NCBI RefSeq assembly: GCF_000020525.1
Contig: NC_011026.1
Span: forward strand, 372,001 to 436,000
Direction of reading: 5' to 3'
Source of the DNA: Chloroherpeton thalassium ATCC 35110
GTDB lineage: Bacteria > Bacteroidota > Chlorobiia > Chlorobiales > Chloroherpetonaceae
DNA: 64,000 bases
Of this stretch, positions 53,718 through 63,211 are shown piece by piece. The translations under genes and the position numbers were made by a program. The notes below the pieces were generated by a model. The model was not told the DNA's origin. It saw only the letters and a program-made list of their open reading frames with translations, and did no database searches. Each line of letters begins with the position of its first letter. The stretch's first letter is position 1.

Positions 53718-54159
53718 TTTTCACCGCATTCAAGCGCCAAAGACATGGGGCTATTGCACGATTTGCAATTCGCCGGAAGCGTTTCCGGTTCTCCTTGCCC
53801 CCCGCGCTTACGACAACTCCGGGCGAACATTATATTGGACGGACGAGAGCCTCGCATTTAAACGCGCTTGCGATTTCGAAAATCATGAAACAGATGTCTC
53901 ATGGATGGCTTCACGCTATCATCTAACCGATGATGTTTTTCTGAAAAGTTGGGTTTGCACGGAAGTGGCTGCGAAGCTGTTTGACCTGCCTATTTTGGTT
54001 TTTCTCAAAAAAAACGGGCTTTTCAAGCTAAACCAAGATTATACTTCATTTACCTGCATACATGAGGGGAAAGATGTGAGGGCGGAAATTGTTTATATCA
54101 ACAGCACAGCGAAGCAGGCGCACATTGCGCTCGGACGTTTTTTTAGAGAACGCCAATGA
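53692..54159 (+). CDS. Hypothetical protein of the ACP/ligase/SDR cassette
   Basis: A 155-residue protein without recognised family. After an N-terminal segment that overlaps the SDR coding end there is a CxxC pair (YCTICNSP, about residues 21-28), then RAYDNSGRTLYWTDESLAFKRACDF and KSWVCTEVAAKLFDLP. The composition is globular with no signal peptide or span. The best start is the ATG at 53692, inside the SDR gene; it may be later. The last gene of the polysaccharide operon on this strand; the convergent TPR gene ends 4 bases on. Confidence 0.5.
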   Translation: MLTAAPASDFHRIQAPKTWGYCTICNSPEAFPVLLAPRAYDNSGRTLYWTDESLAFKRACDFENHETDVSWMASRYHLTDDVFLKSWVCTEVAAKLFDLPILVFLKKNGLFKLNQDYTSFTCIHEGKDVRAEIVYINSTAKQAHIALGRFFRERQ

Positions 54160-54163
54160 TGGG

Positions 54164-55249
54164 TTATTGAATTTTCCCCAGCACCTCACGGGCTTCAACG
54201 GAGGTCGGATTGAGATCCAATGCAGTTTTTATATCTTTTTTGGCTTTAACCAATTCATTCAAATGAATGTAAGCCAACCCTCGGTTGAAATAACTTTCCC
54301 ACGCATTGGCTCGCAACTCAATGGCTTTGGTATAGTCGGAAATGCTCATCTGATATTGGGCTAAGCTGTCATGCGCCACACCTCTTGCATGATATGCCAA
54401 GTGATAATTTGGGTCTTGCGAGAGCGCATAGTCAAAATTCCGAATTGCCTGTGGATAACCGCCTCGCGAAATAAGGATCAAGCCTCGATAATAATATCCT
54501 TCCGGGTTGCTGGGAATCAGTTTAATGGCCACATTGACATCTTCTATGGCTTCCGCGTATAAACCAAGCCGGCGATACACATCCGCACGACTCAAATAAC
54601 ATAGCGCATAGCTATCCCTTAGCTCAAGTGCTTTTTCAAAATCGGCAAGCGCATCACCATAAAAGCCGAGCTTAGCGTAAAGATCGCCCCGAAGTTTATA
54701 CAACTCCGGGTCGTATGCTTCTTTGCCAATTGCGTTGTTGTAGCTGTCGATGGCATCTTTGGTTAAACCTAAAGCGGTTAAGGTTCTTGCGCGGTTTGCC
54801 CAAATTTCAGCGTTAAGATTATCAATTGCAAGCGACTCATTGAAATCCTCGAGAGCTTCTTGATACCGCCCAACTAAGTAGAGCGAAATGCCGCGATTGT
54901 TATAAATCGTTGTGCTATTAGGACTATATTTCAGCGCCTGCGAGAAATCGGCTATGGATTCTTGCGTTCTACCCAGACTTTTCTTGACAATTCCGCGAAA
55001 ATTGTAGGCCTCCGCATAGCTTGGGTTTTTTTTGATAGCACCGTTAAGCGATTGCAAGGCCTTTTCCAAATCTCCAGTGGAAACAAATTCCTGCGCTTTT
55101 TTATACTCCTTATAACCGGCCTGCGCAAAGAGCTGAGATGATGCAAAAATGTTGACTGCGAAAAACAGTATCAAAATCAATTGGACTTTCCCCTCTTTTT
55201 TTTGCCAGAATTTTGCAGTCTTCATATTTGCAAGCATCCACTCTTTCAT
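54164..55249 (-). CDS. Exported TPR protein
   Basis: A 361-residue protein with a long N-terminal region ending in a signal peptide (hydrophobic core LILILFFAVNIFASSQLFAQA, cut after AQA at about 43). It then has about nine regular TPRs of 34 residues from 46 to 350, each with the pattern A-Y-N-R-G and A-x-x-D-x-x-x-A, such as AEAYNFRGIVKKSLGR and EGYYYRGLILISRGGY. The repeats are very uniform. Probably a periplasmic scaffold. Function not known. It starts about 120 bases from the tricorn gene, same strand. Confidence 0.82.
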   Translation of the reverse strand: MKEWMLANMKTAKFWQKKEGKVQLILILFFAVNIFASSQLFAQAGYKEYKKAQEFVSTGDLEKALQSLNGAIKKNPSYAEAYNFRGIVKKSLGRTQESIADFSQALKYSPNSTTIYNNRGISLYLVGRYQEALEDFNESLAIDNLNAEIWANRARTLTALGLTKDAIDSYNNAIGKEAYDPELYKLRGDLYAKLGFYGDALADFEKALELRDSYALCYLSRADVYRRLGLYAEAIEDVNVAIKLIPSNPEGYYYRGLILISRGGYPQAIRNFDYALSQDPNYHLAYHARGVAHDSLAQYQMSISDYTKAIELRANAWESYFNRGLAYIHLNELVKAKKDIKTALDLNPTSVEAREVLGKIQ

Positions 55250-55370
55250 AGAAAAAATTTCATAAATTTTTTACACAGTTAAAAATATAGTAATCCTTGC
55301 CTGAAAAAAACAATCGATTGATTTGCATCTTAGGTCTATTCCTCCATTCAAAATTGGCTTAACCGTTACG

Positions 55371-58300
55371 TTATCTATTTTTTGAAAAATCAGGAATAGC
55401 CGGCTTCCGTGTTTCGATGAGTGAAAGCGTTTCCTCTATTGCACGTGTCAATTGTGGATCGAGATTCGCTGCATAATCGTGCGGCGCAAACTCCACCTCG
55501 ATGTCAGGGTCGGTGCCGTAGTTTTCAACATTCCAACCGACATCTTCGAACCAGAACGAATATTCCGGCTGCGTTGTCACCGTGCCGTCCGAAAGCGAAT
55601 GGCGCGGATTGATGCCAATGACGCCGCCCCAAGTGCGTTTGCCCAAGAGAGGTCCAATTTTCATCAGCTTAAAAGCGTGGCTAAAAATGTCGCCGTCCGA
55701 GCCGGCAAACTCGTTTGTCAAGGCCACGACCGCTCCGAACGGCGCGTAGGCAGGATACGGCTCGGGGATTTTCGCCCAGCGCTGAATGTCGTAGCCGATT
55801 CGCCGCTGCGCCAGCTTTTCCAACAGTAATTGCGAAACATGCCCGCCGCCGTTGAAACGCACATCGATGATTAAGCCTGGATGACGAAGCGCTTTCAAAT
55901 AGCCTCGGAAAAATTCGGCGTAGCCCAAAGGGCCCATGTTCGGAATATGAACATAGCCAATTTTCCCGTCGGAGGCGCTTTTCACCAACGCGCGATTTTT
56001 TTCAACCCAGTCGCGATAGCGAAGTTTTTGCTCGCTCGCAATCGGCTTGATTCGCACGCGGCGCATGTTTTCCTTTTTCGCGTTCGCAACCGTCAGCGTG
56101 ATTTCTTGGCCGGCCATGCTCACGAGCAGCTCACCGAACGATTGATTTTTCGACAAACTTTGCCCATTTACTTCCAAAATCAAATCGCCGACTTGCACAT
56201 TCACGCCCGGCGTGTGCAACGGCGACGCTTCGCCTTCTTTCCAAAAATCGCCTTTGGGCAAGCCGGTTACTTCAAAGGCTTTTTTCTCCGTGCTATACGA
56301 AATGTCCGCGCCGAGCAAGCCTTGATGATAGGGCGGTTTCGGGCGGTAATCGCCGCCGTACTCGTAGCAGTGCGACGTGCCTAATTCGCCCTGCATTTCC
56401 CAAGTCAAATCCGAAAATTCCGCACGCGAGCCGACTCGGTTCAAAAGCGGCTCGTAGCGGTCAAAAACTTCCTGCCAATCAAGGCCAGCCATGTCGGGCG
56501 TCCAATAATGCTCTTTTTGCAATCGCCATGCTTCTTTAAGCATTTGTCGCCATTCCTGCGGCGGCTCGATGGAAATTTTCACGCGCTTCAGTTCCACCGC
56601 GTCGTGCGTTTTGCCCGGCTGCAAAAGCTCTTCGAGGCTGCCGTAGCAAAGGCGTTTTCCCGAGCGATACATCACCATTTTTCGGTCTTGAGAAATTTCA
56701 AAGTGCGAGAGCTTGTCGGTGATTTTCTCAAGTTTTTTATCGGAAAATTTAAACGCATGGAAAATGCCGGTTGCCGCGTCATCACTTTTCGGCGCGGAAA
56801 GTGCGCCCATAATCGGGCGTTCGCCGAGCAAGAGCATCCCGTCCGCCGCCGCAAGCTGCACATAGCGGCCTTCCGGCACAGGAATTTCCAAAACCCGCTG
56901 CGCGATGTTTTCAAAATCGATTTCCGGCGTTTCCGAATCCGATTTTTCCTCCGGCTCTTCTTTGGCACGCGAGGCCGGTTCTTCAAAAAAGGGCGAGGTC
57001 AAATCTTTTTGCAGCGTGAGTAAATAGGGCTTCGTGCCGCGCGGAAAGTTTAAATCAAAAAGCAAATTGTCATAAACCGGATCAAAAATGCGGTCGCTGA
57101 GGAAGTATAGATATTTTCCGTCGACCGAAAACGCGGGGCAATAATCCCTGAGCACCGGCTCGGTCACCGGATGCGTTTTGCCTGTTTTCGTGTCGTAAAT
57201 TTTTATCTCCGTTTGCTCCATCGAAATCGGGGAGCTATACGCCAAATATCGCCCGCACGGCGACCAGTCGGCCTCGCCGATTGCGCCGAACGAATTTTGC
57301 TCGATCAACACCGCCGTTTCGTTATCAATGTCGATGAGTTTCAGTTCATTGCGATTGTTTCCGACCGCAAGCAGTTTGTTCTTTGGGTTCGGCTGTAAGA
57401 ACCGCGCAATGCCGATGTCGAAATGTTCAAACGAATGGACTTGCACATTGTCGCCGTTGTAAATTTCCAAAATCTCCTGATCGTCCGCCGCGTCGGAAGT
57501 CATGGCCACATGCTCGCCGTCGTGCAAAAAGGTCGCCAAGCGATAGCGAACGCCTTGCCGCTCGGCATATTGCAAAACCGGCCCCGACTTGAGCGGCAGG
57601 GAAAACGCTTTGCCGCGTGCGTTGAGCGCAAAAATGCTCGAATTCGGATGCAACGAAAAATGTTCCAAATAAGCGCCCGCTCCGACGAACTTCCGGTTGC
57701 GCTGCGTTCGCGGACTGCAAAAATCGATCTCGACTTTCGCGCTTTCGCCCGATTCTATGTCATAAAGGAAAATGTCCGCGCCGGCGTGATAAACAATCCG
57801 GTTTTTGCCCGAAGCGTCTTTTTGCGGATAGCGCACGTAAAAATCCGTGTGATGCGTATGGCGTTTGAGGTCGGTTGCGTCCGGCAAGGCGGAATAAAGA
57901 TTTGCCACGCCGTCGTGGTCGCTCACGAAATAAATTCGCGCCGCGCCGTTTTCTTGAATCCAAATCGGGCTGTTGAAATTGCCCTTCAAGCCGAGCTTTT
58001 TGCTAAAATTTTCGAACGGTTCGTTTGCCGAACGCGCCCACCAAATTTCACCTGCCGTGCCGCCGCGATAGCGTTTCCAACGCGCGGCGTCGGCAGAATT
58101 TCGCCCCAACACAATTTGATTTTCCGCGCCGAAAGAAAGATATGTGGCCGTGCCGAACGCAAACGGCTCAGGTTCGCCGCCCTCGGGCGAGAGCGCATAA
58201 ACGGCCTGAATGTTCAAAAACGGCTGCTTGGCGTTGGTGGAAAAAATGATTTTCCCGTCGTGCCAGCCGATAACGCGCGTCCCGGTTGCGCCTAAATAAG

Positions 58301-58559
58301 TCAAGCGCTTTGGCTGGCCGCCCAAAATTGGCATGAGATAAACATCCGGCTGACCTTCTTCGCTGCTGACAAACGCGATGAATTTGCCGTCCGGCGAAAC
58401 GGACGGAAACGCGCACTCGGCAAGTCCAGCGGTCAAACGCCGAGCGACGCCGCCCGACGCCTCAACCGTCCAAAGGTCGTCTTCCGAAACGAATACAATG
58501 GCATTTTCAAAAACGGAGGGATGGCGATAATAGCCCTGAACCTGATGTTGGGATTGCAT
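55371..58559 (-). CDS. Tricorn-type protease (S41 family)
   Basis: A 1062-residue tricorn homologue. It begins with YYRHPSVFENAIVFVSEDDLWTVEASGG and RLTAGLAECAFPSVSPDGKFIAFVSSEEGQPDVYL (tricorn beta-propeller hallmarks in pieces: FVSEDDLW, SPDGKFIAF). Two propellers cover about 1-620, with an acidic linker around 520-545. The catalytic part has LGTSHCYEYGG (Ser-His), a PDZ domain (about 770-850) and the nucleophile-containing ALTNEFAGSDGDIFSHAFK-type motif (AGSDGD, about 974), followed by NYGTDPDIEVEF near the end. No signal peptide, so it degrades peptides in the cytoplasm downstream of other proteases. Confidence 0.94.
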   Translation of the reverse strand: MQSQHQVQGYYRHPSVFENAIVFVSEDDLWTVEASGGVARRLTAGLAECAFPSVSPDGKFIAFVSSEEGQPDVYLMPILGGQPKRLTYLGATGTRVIGWHDGKIIFSTNAKQPFLNIQAVYALSPEGGEPEPFAFGTATYLSFGAENQIVLGRNSADAARWKRYRGGTAGEIWWARSANEPFENFSKKLGLKGNFNSPIWIQENGAARIYFVSDHDGVANLYSALPDATDLKRHTHHTDFYVRYPQKDASGKNRIVYHAGADIFLYDIESGESAKVEIDFCSPRTQRNRKFVGAGAYLEHFSLHPNSSIFALNARGKAFSLPLKSGPVLQYAERQGVRYRLATFLHDGEHVAMTSDAADDQEILEIYNGDNVQVHSFEHFDIGIARFLQPNPKNKLLAVGNNRNELKLIDIDNETAVLIEQNSFGAIGEADWSPCGRYLAYSSPISMEQTEIKIYDTKTGKTHPVTEPVLRDYCPAFSVDGKYLYFLSDRIFDPVYDNLLFDLNFPRGTKPYLLTLQKDLTSPFFEEPASRAKEEPEEKSDSETPEIDFENIAQRVLEIPVPEGRYVQLAAADGMLLLGERPIMGALSAPKSDDAATGIFHAFKFSDKKLEKITDKLSHFEISQDRKMVMYRSGKRLCYGSLEELLQPGKTHDAVELKRVKISIEPPQEWRQMLKEAWRLQKEHYWTPDMAGLDWQEVFDRYEPLLNRVGSRAEFSDLTWEMQGELGTSHCYEYGGDYRPKPPYHQGLLGADISYSTEKKAFEVTGLPKGDFWKEGEASPLHTPGVNVQVGDLILEVNGQSLSKNQSFGELLVSMAGQEITLTVANAKKENMRRVRIKPIASEQKLRYRDWVEKNRALVKSASDGKIGYVHIPNMGPLGYAEFFRGYLKALRHPGLIIDVRFNGGGHVSQLLLEKLAQRRIGYDIQRWAKIPEPYPAYAPFGAVVALTNEFAGSDGDIFSHAFKLMKIGPLLGKRTWGGVIGINPRHSLSDGTVTTQPEYSFWFEDVGWNVENYGTDPDIEVEFAPHDYAANLDPQLTRAIEETLSLIETRKPAIPDFSKNR

Positions 58560-58602
58560 AATAACGGTAAAATGTCTTTAAATTTCAGAGAATCGGGATT
58601 TT

Positions 58603-59187
58603 CTACGGTTTGAAGACGGCTGCGTCCATATCCGCGGTAAAAACTTGTTGAACCAATTGTTGTACCTCGTTGAAAAGGGGAGTGTAAGGCGTGTCGGAAA
58701 GTCGCTTTTCAAAAATGCGCATCAGGGACTCATGGTACCATTTTTGCGACTCGCGCGGGCGGCTAAATTTTTCCCACACAGCCTCGCCGTGCTTCTCGTA
58801 ATCCTGAGAAAGCGAATGAAGGTTATCGATTTTATCGGCGCAAGAAACCGCAAGCACATCAATCGGCGCACGTTCAAGCTCCGTGAGCATGTGATTTTTC
58901 CGATATTCCCACGAATAGGATTTCTCGGGCTCGGTCACGCCGGCAACAAGCCGCGCAACAACTTCACCAAATTCTGCTTCGATTCCCGCCAGCGTTACCG
59001 GCGTGTCTTCTACGGTATCGTGCAAAATTCCTGCGATGATAAGCGGCTGCGCACAATTTTTGTCGATTAAAATTTTTGCAACACCCAGCGGATGAAGGAT
59101 ATACGGCACTTTCGAGCCTTTTCTAAATTGACCTTTATGGGCTAAAGTTGCAAACTCAACGGCTTCAAAGAGCATGTCACTTTGCAT
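58603..59187 (-). CDS. HD-domain hydrolase, SpoT/MESH1-like
   Basis: A 194-residue protein with the HD metal-site order: FATLAHKGQFRKGSKVPYILHPLGV (His17 and the YILHP motif), GILHDTVEDTPVTL (HD) and SCADKIDNLHSL (final Asp). The order and the residues GQ-R-K-G-x-P-YI-HP match the ppGpp hydrolase domain of SpoT and MESH1. No synthetase, TGS or ACT domain is present, so it is a small alarmone hydrolase-like protein. Whether it hydrolyses (p)ppGpp must be shown. Its start overlaps the MltF-like gene by 11 bases. Confidence 0.87.
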   Translation of the reverse strand: MQSDMLFEAVEFATLAHKGQFRKGSKVPYILHPLGVAKILIDKNCAQPLIIAGILHDTVEDTPVTLAGIEAEFGEVVARLVAGVTEPEKSYSWEYRKNHMLTELERAPIDVLAVSCADKIDNLHSLSQDYEKHGEAVWEKFSRPRESQKWYHESLMRIFEKRLSDTPYTPLFNEVQQLVQQVFTADMDAAVFKP

Positions 59188-60697
59188 TAAAAGAAAAGTT
59201 TAATTTCGAAATTAATTCTTTCTTGCTGGCATTTCGAAGTGCGCTTATCTCGAGCACTTGGCGATAATGCGAATACCTTGACCAAATTTCACGCACGTAA
59301 TTATAGGGTTCAGCACCTCGACAGTAGCCATTGCGCACCGCTTCATCATAATAATATTTCTTTTCGGATTTTAGGAGAATGTATTTTTCAACATGATCTG
59401 TCCAAACGTTCGGGTCGCTTCCATATTTTTCGGCCAAGCGCTGCGCGTCTAAAATATGCCCGGCGCCCACATTGTATGAAGCCATCACAAACTTAATGCG
59501 CTCAAGTGAGTCGGGAATGGTTTTCCAAAAATCCATTAAATAAATCAAATACTTTGTTCCAGCCAGAATATTCTGTTTCGGATCATACAAATTTGTTACG
59601 CCATACGGCTCTGCTGTTTCAGGAACCACTTGCATTAACCCTTTTGCGCCAACCCACGACGTCGCGTTCGGGTCAAACCTGGATTCCTGGTAAATCATCG
59701 AAGCCAGCAACAACCAATCCCAACCAAGTTCTTTGGCCGATTTCTTGATGAGCGCATCATATTGTGAAATTTTCTCGCCGGTTTTTGAGTAAAACGGGCT
59801 TTCGATGCGGCGCTTGTAAGCTTTTCGATTTTTGAAATATTTATTATAAATGACGTGATAATCGGTTGTTCGCTTTGTTTCCAAAATCCAATCATCGACG
59901 GCGGCAAGCAACTCTGGAGAATTTTTTCGCACGGCCCACGCAATTTTTTGCGGAAAACTAATGGGGGTTTCCACATCGAGATCTGGATAATACGTTTTAT
60001 TAATGAACGCAATGTTTTGATCGGCAACCGTGTAGTCAATCTTGCCTTCAGCAACCATCTGAATGAGCTCTTCGGTTTCCAAGTAGCCCGGAACCTCCAC
60101 AATGTTAATATCGCCGCCAAGCTCGTTGGATAACGTTTTCAAACGCGCATAGTATGAGGAATTTCGGCGCACATGTACAGACTTTCCTATCAAATCAATT
60201 TGATTTCTAATCAAGGATTTTTCGATTTGATGGTGCTTCATCCGCCTCCAATTGTTAGGCTTTCTTTGCACCAAGACTTGGCGTGTGGTGGTATAATGCT
60301 CCGTAAATGCCAGCTTTTTTTGACGCGCTTGGGTAATGGTCATGCCATACGCAATGATGTCGCCTTTTCCCTCATTGAGCATTTTAACGACATCATTGAG
60401 GTTTTCAGCTACAACAATTTCAAGATCGACATCCAAATGCTTCGCCAGGCGCTCGAGCAATTCATACTCAAAACCCATTGGTTTGCCCCGATAAATAAAA
60501 TAACACGTGGCGCAGTAGCTCGTGATGGCTATTAGCTTCTTGCGCTTTTTGATTTGAGGCAAGTCAATATGAACAGATGGCTGATTTTCGTGGTCTTCTT
60601 TCGAGGACTGGGTGTCCTCTGTGATTTTTTCATTTGAACAGGCTAAACTGAAAATGGTGAACCCAACAATAAGATAGCGAGGGAAATTGGACCGCAT
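59177..60697 (-). CDS. MltF-like membrane-bound lytic transglycosylase
   Basis: A lipoprotein of about 506 residues. A short signal peptide ends in the lipobox LAC (about residue 20). Residues 50-300 are a family 3 solute-binding domain (MGFEYELLERLAKHLDVDLEIV; GDIIAYGMTIT), and 320-480 is an SLT domain with YQESRFDPNATSWVGAKGLMQVVPETA in pieces, where the Glu in QES is catalytic. It cleaves the glycan strands of peptidoglycan. Two ATG starts exist (60697, 60724); the shorter gives a better signal peptide. It overlaps the HD gene start by 11 bases. Confidence 0.92.
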   Translation of the reverse strand: MRSNFPRYLIVGFTIFSLACSNEKITEDTQSSKEDHENQPSVHIDLPQIKKRKKLIAITSYCATCYFIYRGKPMGFEYELLERLAKHLDVDLEIVVAENLNDVVKMLNEGKGDIIAYGMTITQARQKKLAFTEHYTTTRQVLVQRKPNNWRRMKHHQIEKSLIRNQIDLIGKSVHVRRNSSYYARLKTLSNELGGDINIVEVPGYLETEELIQMVAEGKIDYTVADQNIAFINKTYYPDLDVETPISFPQKIAWAVRKNSPELLAAVDDWILETKRTTDYHVIYNKYFKNRKAYKRRIESPFYSKTGEKISQYDALIKKSAKELGWDWLLLASMIYQESRFDPNATSWVGAKGLMQVVPETAEPYGVTNLYDPKQNILAGTKYLIYLMDFWKTIPDSLERIKFVMASYNVGAGHILDAQRLAEKYGSDPNVWTDHVEKYILLKSEKKYYYDEAVRNGYCRGAEPYNYVREIWSRYSHYRQVLEISALRNASKKELISKLNFSFNAK

Positions 60698-60724
60698 GAT
60701 AGCGTTTATCTTCAATTTTGACAT

Positions 60725-60970
60725 AGTAAAGAATTTTATGTACTGCTTTCATGGGTGAAAAAACAACCTGTTTTTACTCTTGATAAAAATAACGAATTTC
60801 AGTTTTTAAAAACGCATAGCCTGCCACGCAACGTTCAAAAGCCGCTAAGAAAAGAAAAAAAACACACAAATGAAAATAAATTACCATTTTTTAATAGAAA
60901 AAGGCCTTCCTTTTAAAAGGATGGAAGGCCTCGTTTAAAAGAAACTAACTCATATCATTAGTTTTCTTAG
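60725..60970. other. Intergenic region with the LruC-gene terminator
   Basis: About 245 bases, strongly AT-rich. It holds the terminator at 60897-60931 for the LruC lipoprotein gene and the upstream region of the MltF-like gene. No gene is seen. Confidence 0.5.
60897..60931 (-). terminator. Intrinsic terminator of the LruC-domain gene
   Basis: A 9-bp stem (AGGCCTTCC at 60902-60910 with 60923-60931) read on the minus strand, followed by a T-run (A-run at 60897-60901 on the plus strand). About 40 bases beyond the stop. Confidence 0.85.
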
Positions 60971-63043
60971 CTAATAAATGTAGTCATCATCGCGATAGCC
61001 CGTTTTATCTTGATACCAGTCAGGATACGCATTTCCGCCGCTTTCCGCCCAATTGGCAAAATAAAGATAGGCCTTGACGATGTCAGATTTTTCCGAAGGA
61101 TAATCAAATGCTTCTGGAATGTGCACTGCCCACGGATGGCCTTTTTGGGTTTTGAAATAGTAATCATTTGCCGGATTGGTATCATCGTCCTGCGTCGAAA
61201 AGAGGCTATCGGCGCACAAGTCTGTTGGCGTTGAACCCGGCAGGTGAATTTCATATCCGCGCCGTTTATTGGAAATGATAAACGGATTGTATGGCGAACT
61301 GCCTAACTCACTGGCGGCCAAAGGCTCTGTAAATGTGACAAAAATATCGGAAGTATAAGGCGTCTGATACGGGCTTCCTTTTTCCGCGTTCACTGTGTAG
61401 TAGCCTGAGGAAGGTGTCATGTGCGCATACGCATTGTCATAGACAATGATAACTGCGTTTGTTTGCTCTGCTTCCGTTCCATTGGCATTCGTGGAAATAA
61501 TATTTTCGGTCAATTCATAGCCGGAAACCTGTTCAATCTTGCTTGGATCAACTTGAAGTTCGTAGCCGAACCCATTTTTGTATGTCCCGCCAATAGCCCG
61601 TGTTTTAAATGAGCTACTCATTTCCACCACTTGGTTCGACGCATTCATCACCAACTGATGATTATAATCAACCACGATGTCGTTGAAGTCATAATCACCT
61701 TTGGCCGGCCACAAATCCTCGAAAGCCACCGTTCCATACACATTCTTCGCAGGCGCATATTGATTATAAGCCCGATCAGGATCGTTTGGATATTCATCCG
61801 AATAATCATCCACGCCGTCTTCGTCAGCATCCTTTTCGGTTTTCACTGAAATCAGCTCATCCGTTTGAATCGCCGTGAATGGATTGGCTGAAACATAAAA
61901 AATACAATCGTTGAAATCATTATCGCCTGCCGGGCGAGAAGTATCTTCAAAGCCTAACAAAATGAGCTCTCGATTCTCATCTTTCAAAGCGATCATGTGT
62001 TGCCTGTAATCCGATGCGACGTAGGCATTAAAATCTTTAACCGACCATTTGATTTGGCTTTTTTCAGTGACCTCTCTGGTTGAAGAATTCCATCCGTCTG
62101 GCACCAAAAACCAGCCGATTCCTATTCCAGCTGAAAACGTCCCTAATTTTACTTTGTTGCCGCTCTGAAGTCCGCCGCCGCTGTTTTTGTAGGAAACATT
62201 TGGGAAAATCATGTAGAGCACATCAATTTCGTCAGGCGATGAGGGCGGGTTATCAATATCGTAGGTATAAAAACCTAACGCATTTCGCCAACCAGCGCCT
62301 TCATGAACAAACGTAATCCAAAGGTCGGCATCTTCTTTCAACTTGGTGTTCATGTCGCTATCGACCAAATATTCAGGATTGGCAGTTGGAACAGGCTGCG
62401 ACTCTGGCAATGACGCATTCAAATCATCTAAAAGATCTTGGGTAATCACATCGCCTGGCGACTCAAGATAGTTCGGCACACCTTGATGGTTCCACGTTCC
62501 TAACGTGGTGTACCAAGTTTCTGCAAGCACGCGAGCGGCTTGCTTGACCGCATCGAACACAAACGCTTCAGAGCTGCCAAAAGTACTTTCATTTGGGCCG
62601 CCAATTGTTAGAGACAGCGAGCTTTGCTCGATCGACACGTACGCCTCATGAACCAACCCAATGTAGTTTGGCCGAATGGAAATCGAATCCAAATAAGAAG
62701 GCACATTTAATATCAACGATATTTTTCCATTTTCATCCGTCAAACCTGACGCAATTAAAATGCCATCATTATCCTCTTTGTCGTTATAAAACCCAACCTT
62801 AACCGTTTTGAGCGCACTTCCGTCAGGCGCTTGCAGCTCGAGCGCGATAGAAATTTCTTTTGTGGTTACAAAGTCAAATGACGAGGGAATTTCTAAATCC
62901 TCTGTGCTACTGGCCAAAAGTGGCGTGCTGGTTGATGAATCTTCATCGTCGCAACCGAAGCTTGAAAATAGCAAGGCCAATGCAAGCCAAAATGTGGCTA
63001 AGCCTTGGTAAAATTTGTTTGAATATCGTTTTCTGTGGGGCAT
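60971..63043 (-). CDS. LruC-domain outer lipoprotein
   Basis: A 690-residue lipoprotein: signal peptide with a lipobox SFGC (about residue 30), a Ser/Thr-rich linker, then a small beta-sandwich (about 55-145). A DUF4114-like region lies at about 230-400 (HEGAGWRNALGFYTYD; FEDTSRPAGDNDFND). After a calcium-type repeat (DADEDGVDDYSDEYPNDPDRAYN, about 405-430) comes the LruC domain with the motif LWPAKGDYDFNDIVVDYNH (about 455-475). The many DxDxD stretches should bind Ca2+. Proteins of this type are on the surface of Bacteroidetes and relatives; function unknown. Adhesion is a reasonable guess only. Confidence 0.85.
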   Translation of the reverse strand: MPHRKRYSNKFYQGLATFWLALALLFSSFGCDDEDSSTSTPLLASSTEDLEIPSSFDFVTTKEISIALELQAPDGSALKTVKVGFYNDKEDNDGILIASGLTDENGKISLILNVPSYLDSISIRPNYIGLVHEAYVSIEQSSLSLTIGGPNESTFGSSEAFVFDAVKQAARVLAETWYTTLGTWNHQGVPNYLESPGDVITQDLLDDLNASLPESQPVPTANPEYLVDSDMNTKLKEDADLWITFVHEGAGWRNALGFYTYDIDNPPSSPDEIDVLYMIFPNVSYKNSGGGLQSGNKVKLGTFSAGIGIGWFLVPDGWNSSTREVTEKSQIKWSVKDFNAYVASDYRQHMIALKDENRELILLGFEDTSRPAGDNDFNDCIFYVSANPFTAIQTDELISVKTEKDADEDGVDDYSDEYPNDPDRAYNQYAPAKNVYGTVAFEDLWPAKGDYDFNDIVVDYNHQLVMNASNQVVEMSSSFKTRAIGGTYKNGFGYELQVDPSKIEQVSGYELTENIISTNANGTEAEQTNAVIIVYDNAYAHMTPSSGYYTVNAEKGSPYQTPYTSDIFVTFTEPLAASELGSSPYNPFIISNKRRGYEIHLPGSTPTDLCADSLFSTQDDDTNPANDYYFKTQKGHPWAVHIPEAFDYPSEKSDIVKAYLYFANWAESGGNAYPDWYQDKTGYRDDDYIY

Positions 63044-63174
63044 GGTTTTAGAAAGTTTGGGGTTAAAAAACCTTTCTCATAAACAACTTGTGATAACGGC
63101 TTCGAAGCAATTACTCGTTCCTGAATTCTTTTCAAGCACCTCCTCTCATTGTTTGAATAACCAGATAAAATATT

Positions 63175-63205
63175 AATTAGGATGATTCCTAATTGTTTTA
63201 AAATT
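63175..63205 (-). terminator. Hairpin downstream of the C-terminal glycosyltransferase gene
   Basis: AATTAGGA (63175-63182) pairs with TCCTAATT (63187-63194) around a 4-base loop, 18 bases beyond the stop. A-T rich with an AT-rich tail on the minus strand; a weak terminator or an operator. Confidence 0.4.
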
Positions 63206-63211
63206 AAGCAT

